A stretch of DNA of 64,000 nt from JAKZVK01 sp965248255 (GTDB taxonomy: Bacteria > Acidobacteriota > Terriglobia > Bryobacterales > UBA6623): contig CBDFIW010000003.1 of the NCBI GenBank assembly GCA_965248255.1, positions 1,550,001 through 1,614,000 on the forward strand, written 5' to 3'. The notes under the pieces were generated by a model, which saw only the letters and a list, made by a program, of their open reading frames with translations, had not been told where the DNA came from and searched no databases. Each line of letters opens with the position of its first letter. The stretch's first letter is position 1. Of this stretch, positions 28,076-36,473 are shown piece by piece. A program made the position numbers and the translations under genes.

Positions 28076-29089
28076 TTAGGACTTTTCGTTAGGCGCCTCG
28101 GCCTCGACCTGGGTGGAGTAGCCGCTGGAGCTGATCTCATGGGTGACGCGGGTCAGGACCCAGTCCCCGTCGACGCCTGGACGGAAGCCCGAGAGCGCCA
28201 GCCTGGTCCCGGCGGCGAGGGCCGGGTTGGCGGGCTTGTTGGTCTCGGCGAGAAGGGCGGGCATGCCGGACTTGAGGGTCAGGCTGAGGGTGCCCGTGCC
28301 GCGGTTCAGCGCCCGCAGCTTGGCCTGGGCAGCGGCTTGGGCCTCGGCGGCGTTAGGGTAGGGGTGGCGTAGGGTATAGACCGGCTCGCCCTCGCCCGCC
28401 CGTGTCCGCACCTTCTCACCCGCCTCCAGATCTTGCCAATGGGCCGCGACCGCTCCGTACTGGCCGCGGTCGGCCAAGGTGACGCGGTGGCCGCTGGTCT
28501 GGTTGCGGTGGATGGCGATCCGCAGGTCACGGCCGGCGGCGCTTTTCGCTTCGCCGCGGAGCACGAACAGCAGACTGCCCCCGGCGGGCTTGGCCACGGC
28601 GTCGTACTGCTTCGACAGGCGGGTCAACAGGTTCAGGTCCGACTCCTCGGTCTGGTCGATGTGCTCGATGGCGACACTGGCGAGCGTCTCGCCCACTCGC
28701 GGTTCCAGGCCGTGCTCGGCGGCAATGGCCGCGACCAGACTGCCGATGGTGGTCTGGTCCCAGGAGCGCGTCTTGTGTTGTTTCAGGCTGCCGCGCATGT
28801 CGGCGGCTTTGGCGCGAATCGTGAAGGCGTCTGGCGGCCCGTTCAACTCGATCTCGTCGACGGCAAAGAGTCCCATCGCGGCCAGGCCGATTTCCTCGTA
28901 GCCGAGGGCGACGTCGAGCTTGACTCCCTTGCGGAGCAGCGCGATCTTGTTGCTGCGGTCGTCGAGTTGGATTTCGACGGCATCGGACTGGTAGCCGGCC
29001 TCGTCGGTGACGCGCAGGCTCAGCAGGCGGTGGCGGATGGCGGTGGTGATGTCGTTGTCATCGGCGAGAACGCGGTACGCGGGGGTCAT
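28076..29089 (-). CDS. phage tail hub protein, P2 gpD family
   Basis: A 337-residue homologue of P2 gpD (late control protein D), the hub that joins the tail tube to the baseplate spike. Family features are PAYRVLADDNDITTAI at the start, RLLSLRVTDEAG, DLNLLTRLSKQYDAVAKP in the middle and the C-terminal DGDWVLTRVTHEISSSGYST. It is the last gene of the tail operon and overlaps the upstream STAS-like gene by four bases (ATGA). A short AT-rich dyad (CCTAAA and TTTAGG) just after the stop may be a weak terminator at the phage end. Confidence 0.9.
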   Translation of the reverse strand: MTPAYRVLADDNDITTAIRHRLLSLRVTDEAGYQSDAVEIQLDDRSNKIALLRKGVKLDVALGYEEIGLAAMGLFAVDEIELNGPPDAFTIRAKAADMRGSLKQHKTRSWDQTTIGSLVAAIAAEHGLEPRVGETLASVAIEHIDQTEESDLNLLTRLSKQYDAVAKPAGGSLLFVLRGEAKSAAGRDLRIAIHRNQTSGHRVTLADRGQYGAVAAHWQDLEAGEKVRTRAGEGEPVYTLRHPYPNAAEAQAAAQAKLRALNRGTGTLSLTLKSGMPALLAETNKPANPALAAGTRLALSGFRPGVDGDWVLTRVTHEISSSGYSTQVEAEAPNEKS

Positions 29090-29406
29090 GAAGTTCTCGT
29101 CTCGCGGATGTAGCGGCGGATATCATCTTCGAGGTAGGGTTCTTCTTGGGACTTGAATGCGAGGACTTCGAGGACCTTCTCCGGCGTGTACTGTTGGGCC
29201 AGGCCGCCGAACGCCTCCCGCAGGAACGATGTCGCGTAGCCACAGCCGCCGTCGAGGTCAACAAGCAGTTTTTCGCCGCTGGCTGCGGCGCGGCTGAACA
29301 TCGGACACAACCAGTGCAGGCGGAACCGCCGGCCGTCCTCCTGGCCTGCGGGATAATCGGAAAAGTCCCTGACGATGACAAGTTGGATCATATCTTTCAG
29401 TCCCAT
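29086..29406 (-). CDS. STAS-like DUF4325 protein inserted in the tail operon
   Basis: A 106-residue protein with the DUF4325 pattern: VIVRDFSDYPAGQEDG, then VDLDGGCGYATSFLREAFGGL, and a helical tail (LEDDIRRYIRET). Members of this family have a STAS-like alpha/beta fold and are often encoded next to HATPase-type proteins or in defence regions, where a partner switch is supposed (recollection). Here it stands between gpX and gpD without such a partner, overlapping gpX by ten bases and gpD by four, so it is translated with the tail genes. An ATG at 29391 may be the real start. Confidence 0.8.
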   Translation of the reverse strand: MGLKDMIQLVIVRDFSDYPAGQEDGRRFRLHWLCPMFSRAAASGEKLLVDLDGGCGYATSFLREAFGGLAQQYTPEKVLEVLAFKSQEEPYLEDDIRRYIRETRTS

Positions 29407-29603
29407 AGCTTCACGGTAGGGATGGTCTTGGGAGGCCGGGGCAGCTCGGGCAGCTCGACGAGGATGCCCCCCTCCAGAACCGGACCGCGGGCGGCGAGTC
29501 CGGGGTTGGCCTCCAGCACGATCTCGACGGTGCCGGTCTCGGTGCCGTAGTAGCGGCGGCAGATGGCGTCGATCATGTCGCCGTCTCGGGTGCGGTAGGT
29601 CAT
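29397..29603 (-). CDS. phage tail protein X (gpX, LysM-like)
   Basis: A 68-residue protein matching P2-type gpX: YRTRDGDMIDAICRRYYG, with the conserved YG before a helix, then LEANPGLAARGPVLEGGILVELPEL. The fold is LysM-like and it joins the tail terminator and hub regions. The start ATG overlaps the stop of the preceding unassigned gene (ATGA). Length and motif are normal for the family. Confidence 0.85.
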   Translation of the reverse strand: MTYRTRDGDMIDAICRRYYGTETGTVEIVLEANPGLAARGPVLEGGILVELPELPRPPKTIPTVKLWD

Positions 29604-30313
29604 GAGAGGTAAAACAGGCTCAACCTCGGCAAGCCACGGCGTTCGAGATATTGGCGTTCGAGATACTGCTTCTCGAGCAGCGCCAGTTGCTCGGTGGTCA
29701 TCTTCGAGCGGTAGGGAGCCAGCCAACGGTCCACCTCTTGCCGGGAGACGAGAAGATTGTCATGCGCCGCGGCCTCGATCACGACGGTAATCATGCGCTG
29801 CTCAAGGCCGGTAAGCTGCTGCTCGATGGCTTCGAGATCATGAACCTCGTCCCGTTCGGCAGCCCCGGCAAGTTGTTCGAGCTCAGCGCCGGCGTACTCC
29901 AGCATCTTGCGGTGCTCCTCGGACTCCTGGGGGGCGCGCTGACGGATGGTTTCGGCGTTGCGGCGGAAGAACCGGGCTAACTCCTCGCTACTAAATGCCG
30001 GCGCGGGGACTTTCGTTGCCCTAGCGGTGTTTTCCATCCGGCTCGCGGCCGCCAGTACTTCCTGGGCACAGTAGGAGAGCGAGTTGATCGGTGTCTTGTG
30101 CTTGCGGGCGCGCCATTTCTCGAACACCCGGTCAATGCCCTTGTGGACCGCCTCGACGGGGACACCAGCGTCCTTCCAGGTCTCGACCAGTGCCCAGTCG
30201 AGAGGCGAGAGCCAGAACAGAGCCGTCCCGCGGGCCTGCCGGAAGTGCTCTTCAATCTCGGTGAAGTAGCTCGTCGAGGAGTTGACCTTATCGAGGAGCG
30301 CGCCGTTACTCAT
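29600..30313 (-). CDS. unassigned helical protein between gpU and gpX
   Basis: A 237-residue, mostly helical protein without P2 or Mu counterpart at this position. The N-terminal half has a compact conserved-looking core (FWLSPLDWALVETWKDAGVP and GIDRVFEKW, then INSLSYCAQEVLAAA); the C-terminal half is charged helices ending in a repeated QYLER motif. From memory, proteins with the SPLDW/GIDR/YCAQ pattern occur as chromosomal hypothetical proteins in Acidobacteriota, which would make this a host-derived moron; this is not verified. It overlaps its neighbours by four bases on both sides, so it is firmly embedded in the tail operon. The start is at ATG 30313; the open frame upstream lies inside gpU. 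Confidence 0.6.
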   Translation of the reverse strand: MSNGALLDKVNSSTSYFTEIEEHFRQARGTALFWLSPLDWALVETWKDAGVPVEAVHKGIDRVFEKWRARKHKTPINSLSYCAQEVLAAASRMENTARATKVPAPAFSSEELARFFRRNAETIRQRAPQESEEHRKMLEYAGAELEQLAGAAERDEVHDLEAIEQQLTGLEQRMITVVIEAAAHDNLLVSRQEVDRWLAPYRSKMTTEQLALLEKQYLERQYLERRGLPRLSLFYLS

Positions 30314-30720
30314 GCCGTGGCTTCCTCGCGCTCCTCGCCGTAGCGGGCGAGCGAGAGGCGGAACTCGATGCGCTGGGGCGTGCCGTCGGCCTGGAAGACG
30401 CGGTGCGTCTCCTCGACGCGCGTGATGACCCACTGGCCCCAGACGCGGCCCGTGCCCTCGGTCAGCATCAGGGGTTTGCCCCGGCCGGCTTCACCGCGCA
30501 TGCGATCGAGTTGACCGAGACCGCCCTTATAGCGCGGATAGATCACGCCGCTCAGTCCAATCTCTTCCTGGCCTGGTCCGAGGTATTGGCGGGCCGGCAA
30601 GCGGCCCACGCGCTCCTGAGACGGCCAGCGGTATTCGGCCGAGTGGGACCATTCCTGGTAGGCGGCGGTGGAAACAGAGAAGCGGTAGTCTCCCAGCGCC
30701 AGCATGTACTCAGAGGGCAT
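30310..30720 (-). CDS. phage tail terminator protein U (P2 gpU family)
   Basis: A 136-residue protein of the gpU family, which caps the tail tube. Typical elements are LALGDYRFSVSTAAYQ near the start, YRWPSQERVGRLPARQYLG, LSGVIYPRYKGGLGQL and a C-terminal RIEFRLSLARYGEE. The start at 30720 overlaps the end of the tape measure gene by eleven bases and its stop overlaps the next start (ATGA). Confidence 0.88.
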   Translation of the reverse strand: MPSEYMLALGDYRFSVSTAAYQEWSHSAEYRWPSQERVGRLPARQYLGPGQEEIGLSGVIYPRYKGGLGQLDRMRGEAGRGKPLMLTEGTGRVWGQWVITRVEETHRVFQADGTPQRIEFRLSLARYGEEREEATA

Positions 30721-33036
30721 CGTATTCCCTCTTTCTGAGTCGATGGAGCCGCTGGCGCTCGATCTCATCAAGGATACGAGTGGCCAGCTTCCGGGCGTCC
30801 TCGCCGGGAAGCTGATTGATGGTCAGCTGCTGGATGTGGATGCTGCCGTCGATCGAGCGTGCCCCGCCCCTGTTGGCCGGCGCGGCCTGGTAGGAGGGAG
30901 ACCTTGTCGGCGCAGGCGTTGCCTGGGCTGCCACGGGCAGGGTCAGGGCCAGGCCCGCCGTGGCGCTCCCCAGCGCGCGGGCCAGCGGCCGTTTCAGTGC
31001 GGCCGGACCCATCCGTCTCACGCCCTCGCCCAGGGTGCCGAGGATGCTTGCTCCGCTCGCCGTCAGCCTCGACAGCGGCCCCTGCTTGGCGTCGGAGAAA
31101 GGCAGCAGGTCGCGGACCTTGCCGAAGACGGAGGTGACCTGATCCAGCAACCATCCCCCAGCGCCCAGTATCCCCTCGCCCAGCGTTGTGAGGATGGCGG
31201 TCCCAACGTCGTAGAGCGAAAATCCCTCCAGCCACTCTATTACGCCCTTCCAGGCGTCTCCGATGCCGCCCACGAGCGCCGCTCCGAGATCCCAAGCCGC
31301 CCCGGCCAGCCAGGCGATGCCCTTGGCGGCCAGCATCAGGGCCGACGCCAACTCGACCGCCATCCGGATGGGCTTTACCAGCAGGGTCCCCAGTACTTGT
31401 AGATCAGGACGGCCAGCCCCGCGATCGCCGCGCCGATCAGCGCGATCTTGAGCGTCAGCGGGTTCAGTAATAGCCCCCACTTCATGGCCCCGCCGAGGCC
31501 GCCCAGCGCCTTGCCGGCCACCTTGGCGGCGGAGGTGTCCTTCAGCCTGCCCAGCAGTTTCCGCAGCCCGCCCTCCGACGACAGCGCGAACCGGCCCAGG
31601 TCGCCGAAGGCCCTGACCACGGGAACGAGGTCCAGGGCCAGCTTGAGGCCCACTCCCATCTTGATGAGGTTCCACCAACCTCCCACTGCGTCGGCCACCT
31701 TGCCAATGCCGGCCGCCACGCGCTCGATCACCGGCCATACCCTCTTCCCGGTCTCCCACAGCCATTCGAACGCCTTGATCAGCTTGTCCGCCACTTGCTT
31801 GGCGATCTTCTCCAGTTGCCCGCTGGCGGCCAGCTGGTTGAGCTTGTCGAGCAAGCCGGAGAGCTTCGTCTTGAGCCAGTCGAACACCCCCGCTTCCATG
31901 ACCATCTGCTGAAAGCGGGTCCACTGGTCCAGCAGGTTCGAGACCATGCCGCGGTAGGTCTTGGACAGTTTCTCCATCGCCCCGCCGAACTTGAGGTCGA
32001 AGATGCCCCGCAGCGTCTTCTCGATCTGGGCGCGGTCCCGCGCGTTGGCCTGAGCGGTCTTGGTCTCCCCCGCATGGGTGTACTCGTAGGTGATCACGTC
32101 GCCCTTCGTCCGGGCCTTGATTCCGAACTCCTTGAGGCGCTCGTTCTCGCCGGTCACCGCGTCGGCGATCGCCTCCACCGCCTGCATAAGGTCCTTGCCC
32201 ATCGCCGCGGAGGTGTCGCCCAGGCTGCCGAGCAGCCCCTGGGTGGGGTCCAAGCCGTAGGCACGCAGCTTGACGAAGGCGTCCGTCACCTGCCCCAGCT
32301 CATAGGGCGTCTTGACGGCGAAGTCAGAGATCCACTTCATTGAGGCGGCGGCCTTCTCGCTTGATCCCTCGGTTGTCGTGAGAATGGTCTGGAGGGTCTC
32401 GAACTCGGCGGCGGTGTTGACGAAGGTGCGCCGGAACAGCTCCACGCCGAGGCCGGCCAGCCCGCCCGCCACCAGGCCCGTGCGGACCAGCTTGTTGCGC
32501 AGCTCGCCAGCGGCCCTGCCGGCCTTGCCGCTGCGCTCGACGACTCCTTGCCAACGCGCAATCCGGCGTTGCTGGTCCTGAAGCTTGCGGGTGGCCCGCT
32601 CGGTCTGTTCGACCAGGCGGCGCTGGGCGTCGGCGAGGCCGCGGGTCGGAGTCCCGACCCTTCTCAGCTCCTCCCGCAGCCGGCGCAGCCCGTCCCGCTA
32701 CTCGCGGTGCCGCTTGTTGAGCGCATCGGAGGCGCGGCGGGCTGCCTCGAACTCCCGCTGTAGCTTCTTGGTGGGGTTGGCGGCGGCGGCCAGCTGACGC
32801 CCCAGCTCGCCCGTGCGCTTTCTCGCACGATCCATCTCCGAGGCTGTCTGGCCGAGCCGCTTGCCGAGACCCTGGAGACGCTCGATGCCGCCACGCTGCC
32901 GCCCCAGCCGCCCCAGCTCGGCCTGGGTCCTGCGCGCCGACTCGGACAACCGTCCCGTCACGCCGATGATCTTCTTCACCGGCGCCGTCAGCTTGTCGAC
33001 CGCGCCGACGACGATCGAGAGGTCCAGGTCCGCCAT
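30710..33036 (-). pseudogene. phage tail tape measure protein, interrupted by amber codon and frameshift
   Basis: The product would be a ~775-residue tail tape measure protein (P2 gpT/Mu gp42 class): coiled N terminus (LSIVVGAVDKLTAPVKKIIG, then Arg-rich helices), a central TP901-type core (FRRTFVNTAAEFETL, SDFAVKTPYELGQVTDAFVK), hydrophobic helices and a disordered C terminus. An in-frame TAG (32698-32700) cuts it after KRHRE, with the same frame continuing RDGLRRLREEL. A second break at about 31380 needs a one-base shift to join YKYWG to TLLVKPIRMAVE. Without these repairs tail assembly should fail. Tail length in nm cannot be inferred reliably. Confidence 0.85.
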
Positions 33037-33066
33037 TGTTTTGTAATGTCTGATCTAATAGGTCGG

Positions 33067-33464
33067 CTAGATCAGCCGGGTTCGGGCCAGCGCCTCGGCG
33101 CGCTCCATCGCCAGCCGGCGCCACTCCAGCAGCTCGTCCACCTCCATATCGCGCATCTCGGAGGCCCCCCACCCGAATACGGCCGCCACGTCGGCCATCA
33201 CGGGGAGGGGATCAGGTCTTCCACCCCTAAAAAATCGCCAAGTGTCTCCGCGATGCTCCCCAGGTCCTCGGCATCCAGCTCCCGCACCTGATCGGGGGCC
33301 ATCTCGGCCAGGGAGGCGATCAAATGCACTACCTTTTTCATCTCTCCGGCAACCTTATCCATGCTTTCGAGATCGCGAATCTTGGGCCGCCGCAAGGTGA
33401 TCTGGCTGATTTCCGCACCGTCCACCGTGACGGGGTATTTCAGTTTGATGGTGGTTGTCTTCAT
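33067..33464 (-). CDS. tail assembly chaperone gpE+E' made by -1 frameshift
   Basis: Overlapping and following gpE is a 43-codon frame (33198 down to 33067) with the signature FGWGASEMRDMEVDELLEWR of P2 gpE'. A slippery heptamer T TTT TTA in the gpE frame (33228-33234) allows a -1 shift that reads straight into this frame, joining GDFL to RGGRPDPLPVMADVAAVFGW. The same layout is known from P2 (E/E+E') and lambda (G/GT), where the minor fusion protein recruits the tape measure. Its reading frame matches that of the tape measure gene, which begins 30 bases downstream. Confidence 0.8.
33198..33464 (-). CDS. tail assembly chaperone gpE
   Basis: An 88-residue protein of the P2 gpE/Mu gp41 group: IKLKYPVTVDGAEISQITLR, then RRPKIRDLESMDKV and a helical tail. 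It is the major product of the chaperone pair; its stop lies twelve codons after the slippery site. Position between tail tube and tape measure is the normal one. Confidence 0.85.
   Translation of the reverse strand: MKTTTIKLKYPVTVDGAEISQITLRRPKIRDLESMDKVAGEMKKVVHLIASLAEMAPDQVRELDAEDLGSIAETLGDFLGVEDLIPSP
33228..33234 (-). promoter_or_regulatory. -1 ribosomal slippage heptamer
   Basis: The coding strand reads T TTT TTA in phase with gpE codons, a classical X XXY YYZ slippage site, and the -1 frame then stays open through gpE'. No stimulatory pseudoknot was demonstrated. Confidence 0.7.
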
Positions 33465-33512
33465 GACTGCCTCCTTTCAGGCGGTCCCCTCAAACCGGGA
33501 CCGCTCACTCTC

Positions 33513-34019
33513 TTAGATCCCCAGGGCCTCGCGCTGCGCCTCGAGCTGGTCGGTGCCGTCGACGATGCGGATCATGTTCTCGGCGTCGATCTCGTGAATC
33601 ACCTCCTCGGCGATTTCGAGCTTGTAGTAACGCAGGGCGACCATCACCTTGAGCGGCGCTTTCTCGCCCGGCTTCCAGGTCCCAAAGTCCGCCTCGCGGA
33701 TGATGCCCCGCATGCGCATCACCACCGCCCGCACCACGCCGTCCCCGTCCTGGACCGCGCCCCGGAAGGTCAGCGGCACGGGTTCGCTCGAACCCAGGCC
33801 CCACGACTTGAGCGTCCCGGCGTCGGTGCCCGCCAGCGTGAAGTCGCATTCGAGCTTTTCCATGCCCATGTCGATCTCGACCGGCATGTCCATCCCGCCG
33901 GCGCGGTGCTCCTCGGTCTTGATGGTCAGCTTCGGGGGCGTCAGCTCGTCGATCTTGCCCACGAAGCCGCGGCCGTCGACGAACAGGTTGATGTTGCACA
34001 GAATGTCAGGTATCGGCAT
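33513..34019 (-). CDS. phage major tail tube protein (P2 FII family)
   Basis: A 168-residue tail tube protein. Family features are PDILCNINLFVDGRGFVGKI at the start, ELTPPKLTIKTEEHRAGGMD, and a middle part with LECDFTLAGTD. The tube lies inside the contractile sheath encoded just upstream; start and sheath stop touch (34019). The length is normal. Confidence 0.9.
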   Translation of the reverse strand: MPIPDILCNINLFVDGRGFVGKIDELTPPKLTIKTEEHRAGGMDMPVEIDMGMEKLECDFTLAGTDAGTLKSWGLGSSEPVPLTFRGAVQDGDGVVRAVVMRMRGIIREADFGTWKPGEKAPLKVMVALRYYKLEIAEEVIHEIDAENMIRIVDGTDQLEAQREALGI

Positions 34020-35395
34020 TAGAAGATCTTCTTGATGTAGTCATTGACCAGGCGGGACCGGAAGGTGATGTGCTCGGCCGGGTAGGGCGGGGTGAAGTCG
34101 AAGTCGAAATACACCTTGCCGCTGCTGATCGCGGCCTTGTCATTCAGCTCAGGATCGGCCCAGCACGTCCCACCCAAAATGGCTCCCTGCCCCGCCAGGC
34201 CGCGCAGGTAGGCGTTGACGCTTTCGCGCACCTCTTCGATGTAGGTCTTGGTGAGGGCGCGGTCGAGGGCCCACAGGTGCGAGCGCCACAGCGCTTCGTT
34301 GATCTGGTCGGCCACGCGCACCACCGACAGGAAGGCCCACTTGGGGTCGGACGACGAGGTGCGGTTGCCCCACAGCCGGTAGCCGTTCTGGTTGACGATG
34401 GTCGCCACTTCGGCAGCGTTGAGCAGGTTGGCGCGGGAGGAGGCCTCGCCCAGCCTCAGATCGATGGGCCGCGCGGTACCGACGATCCCCCGGATCACGC
34501 GGTTCGAGGGCGAGAACCAGAAGCCCTGCTCGGCATCCGATCTCGCGATCACACCCGCCACGTAGCCCGAGGCCGGCTCGGTCACCGTGCGGTTCGCCTC
34601 GGCGTCGAAGACCTTCACCTGGGGATCGACGACAAAGATGCGCCTGGAATCGAGCAGGCCGCGGTAGGCGATCGCCTCGGCGTCGGTGGTATCGGGACCG
34701 TCGGCTATGATGACCGCCCGGAGCTTCGTGGCGACCGGCTCCAGGGCGCTGGTCACCGGAGCGCCGGTGATCTTGTCGACGGTGCGGGTCACCTGGGAGG
34801 TAAAGCCCGGCGCGATCAGGATCTTCGGCCGCAGCCCGGCCGTGCTCTCGACGTCGAGCAGCTTTTTGGCCCCGGCCGTGATGACGGCCGCGGTGACCTT
34901 GCTCTCATCGAGCCACTTGTAGCCGATGCGTTTCGAGGCGGCGGCCGTGATCGCGCCGCTCAGCCGCGTCACGACACCGGTTTCCGCGTCGAACGAGTAG
35001 TCGGTGTCCTCGGTATAGGCTGTGTTGCCGCTCGCGGCGGTGAAGACCTTCACCTCGCTGACATGACGGTGGTCGAGCTGCAGGGTGTCATCCGACCCGA
35101 AGGTGTAGCTCTTGGTGGACTCGGTCGTCTTGTGCGTGTCGGGATCGAGCACGTTGACCACCACGACCGAAGCGCCGATCTGATCGAAGATCGCCTTGAG
35201 CGCCGCGGGAATCGTGCCCTCTTTCCCGAATACCTCCGCCTCGCGGCGGCTGCCGGCAATCAGGACGGGCGTTGAGACCTCACCGTCAAACGCCGTCCCG
35301 ACCAGCCCGATCACGCTCGATGCCGCGCCCTCGATGGGACGCGGCCCCGCGTCGACATCGACAAGCTCGACGCCGTGTAGAAATGGTGTAGCCAT
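34019..35395 (-). CDS. phage contractile tail sheath protein (P2 FI family)
   Basis: A 458-residue sheath subunit. The N terminus has HGVELVDVDAGPRPIEGAAS and VIGLVGTA, the middle GFTSQVTRTVDKITGA, and the C terminus contains FLSVVRVADQINEALWRSH plus the closing VNDYIKKIF. The C-terminal sheath domain with the VNAYLRGLAGQGAILGG region is complete, so the gene looks intact. It contracts on baseplate triggering to drive the tube through the host envelope. Confidence 0.92.
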   Translation of the reverse strand: MATPFLHGVELVDVDAGPRPIEGAASSVIGLVGTAFDGEVSTPVLIAGSRREAEVFGKEGTIPAALKAIFDQIGASVVVVNVLDPDTHKTTESTKSYTFGSDDTLQLDHRHVSEVKVFTAASGNTAYTEDTDYSFDAETGVVTRLSGAITAAASKRIGYKWLDESKVTAAVITAGAKKLLDVESTAGLRPKILIAPGFTSQVTRTVDKITGAPVTSALEPVATKLRAVIIADGPDTTDAEAIAYRGLLDSRRIFVVDPQVKVFDAEANRTVTEPASGYVAGVIARSDAEQGFWFSPSNRVIRGIVGTARPIDLRLGEASSRANLLNAAEVATIVNQNGYRLWGNRTSSSDPKWAFLSVVRVADQINEALWRSHLWALDRALTKTYIEEVRESVNAYLRGLAGQGAILGGTCWADPELNDKAAISSGKVYFDFDFTPPYPAEHITFRSRLVNDYIKKIF

Positions 35396-35413
35396 GTTTG
35401 TTCTCCTTTACTC

Positions 35414-35608
35414 TTAGCCGCCGCTCTCGGCGGGCGGGTCCGAAAACGTATCCGCCGTCTGGTCGTAGACCTTCCCCAGAAACGGACCGTCGGTCCTTGC
35501 AGTCACGTCCATGTGGCTCGCCGCCAGTACCGGCCGGTCGTTGCCGAAGTACTCGAACTCGTGGATGACGATGTTATCCGCCAGCCCGATCAGTTTTTTG
35601 TGCACCAT
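35414..35608 (-). CDS. small phage protein between fibre and sheath genes
   Basis: A 64-residue protein (KKLIGLADNIVIHEFEYFG at the start, acidic tail) at the position where P2 carries its fibre assembly gene G, but far too short for gpG and without its motifs. Genes of similar size occur at this place in P2-like tails of other phages (recollection). Function unknown. Confidence 0.5.
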   Translation of the reverse strand: MVHKKLIGLADNIVIHEFEYFGNDRPVLAASHMDVTARTDGPFLGKVYDQTADTFSDPPAESGG

Positions 35609-35624
35609 TTGCCCTTCTCCTGGC

Positions 35625-36473
35625 CTACTTGTACTCGATCAACTCGTAGGAAATCGTTGCGCCGGTCCCACTCACCCATCGGAACTGCACCTGCGTAGCT
35701 GACAGTAGGGACATGGCACTCAGGTTCTTACTGTTGCTCAGCAAGGACATGAAAGCCTTTTCGGGAGCGACAGCTGCGATATCGACGTCCATCTGGTATG
35801 ATGGGCCCGAGGCAGAGAGAGTAACGATCCCCCGCTGTATGGATTCGACCACTGATGCCTCCTCTTGCTGCTCTATCCGGTCGGTCAACGTCTGAATCTG
35901 CACCGCGAAATCCGCTCCCTCGAGCGCTCCGACCCGCGTGGCCAGCGCCGCGTCGGCCTGCGCCAACGCTTGGTCCTCGGTCTCCAGGGTGTCCACCCGA
36001 GCGCCCAATGCCGTCACTATCCCGCTGAGCCCCGGGTCGCCCAGTGAGATCGAGGCACCGATGGTCACCGTCACCTCGGCCGCCGCCGGCGCGATGTCCA
36101 AAGACCCGGCAATCACCAGCCGCGTATCGGCCAACGTGGCCGCGATCTTCGTCCCGCCGTCGGTCCAGTAGGCGTAGAGCTCTTCGGCTCCCGACCCGAC
36201 CCGGCCCAGGATCCCCACCTCGGTCACGTCGTAGGCTTCGGTCGGGCTGAACTCGCCCCGCACCGCGATCCGCCCCGACACCGTGCTCGTGCCGCTGAGC
36301 GCGACCGTGTCCCGCGCCATCCGCAGCGCTGTCCGCGAGTCGTCCGCCGCCCCGCCGGGTCCCGACCCCGACCCGAGCGCCATCTTCGTCAGCCGGATCG
36401 CGTGGGTCCCCCGGTTCGCCCCGTCGGCCAGCGCCGCCCGGCCCGCATCGCTGATGCGCAGCTCAAACGGCAT
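35625..36473 (-). CDS. phage tail fibre/collar protein (gpH-like N terminus)
   Basis: A 282-residue short tail fibre. The N terminus (ELRISDAGRAALADGANRG, then IRLTKMALGSG) is the DUF3751/tail-collar baseplate-attachment domain of gpH. A coiled middle follows (VDTLETEDQALAQADAALA), then a small beta-rich tip from about residue 205 (IQRGIVTLSASG to TISYELIEYK). The fibre is much shorter than P2 gpH, so the receptor tip is minimal. It overlaps the tail protein I gene by eleven bases and ends in TAG. Confidence 0.8.
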   Translation of the reverse strand: MPFELRISDAGRAALADGANRGTHAIRLTKMALGSGSGPGGAADDSRTALRMARDTVALSGTSTVSGRIAVRGEFSPTEAYDVTEVGILGRVGSGAEELYAYWTDGGTKIAATLADTRLVIAGSLDIAPAAAEVTVTIGASISLGDPGLSGIVTALGARVDTLETEDQALAQADAALATRVGALEGADFAVQIQTLTDRIEQQEEASVVESIQRGIVTLSASGPSYQMDVDIAAVAPEKAFMSLLSNSKNLSAMSLLSATQVQFRWVSGTGATISYELIEYK

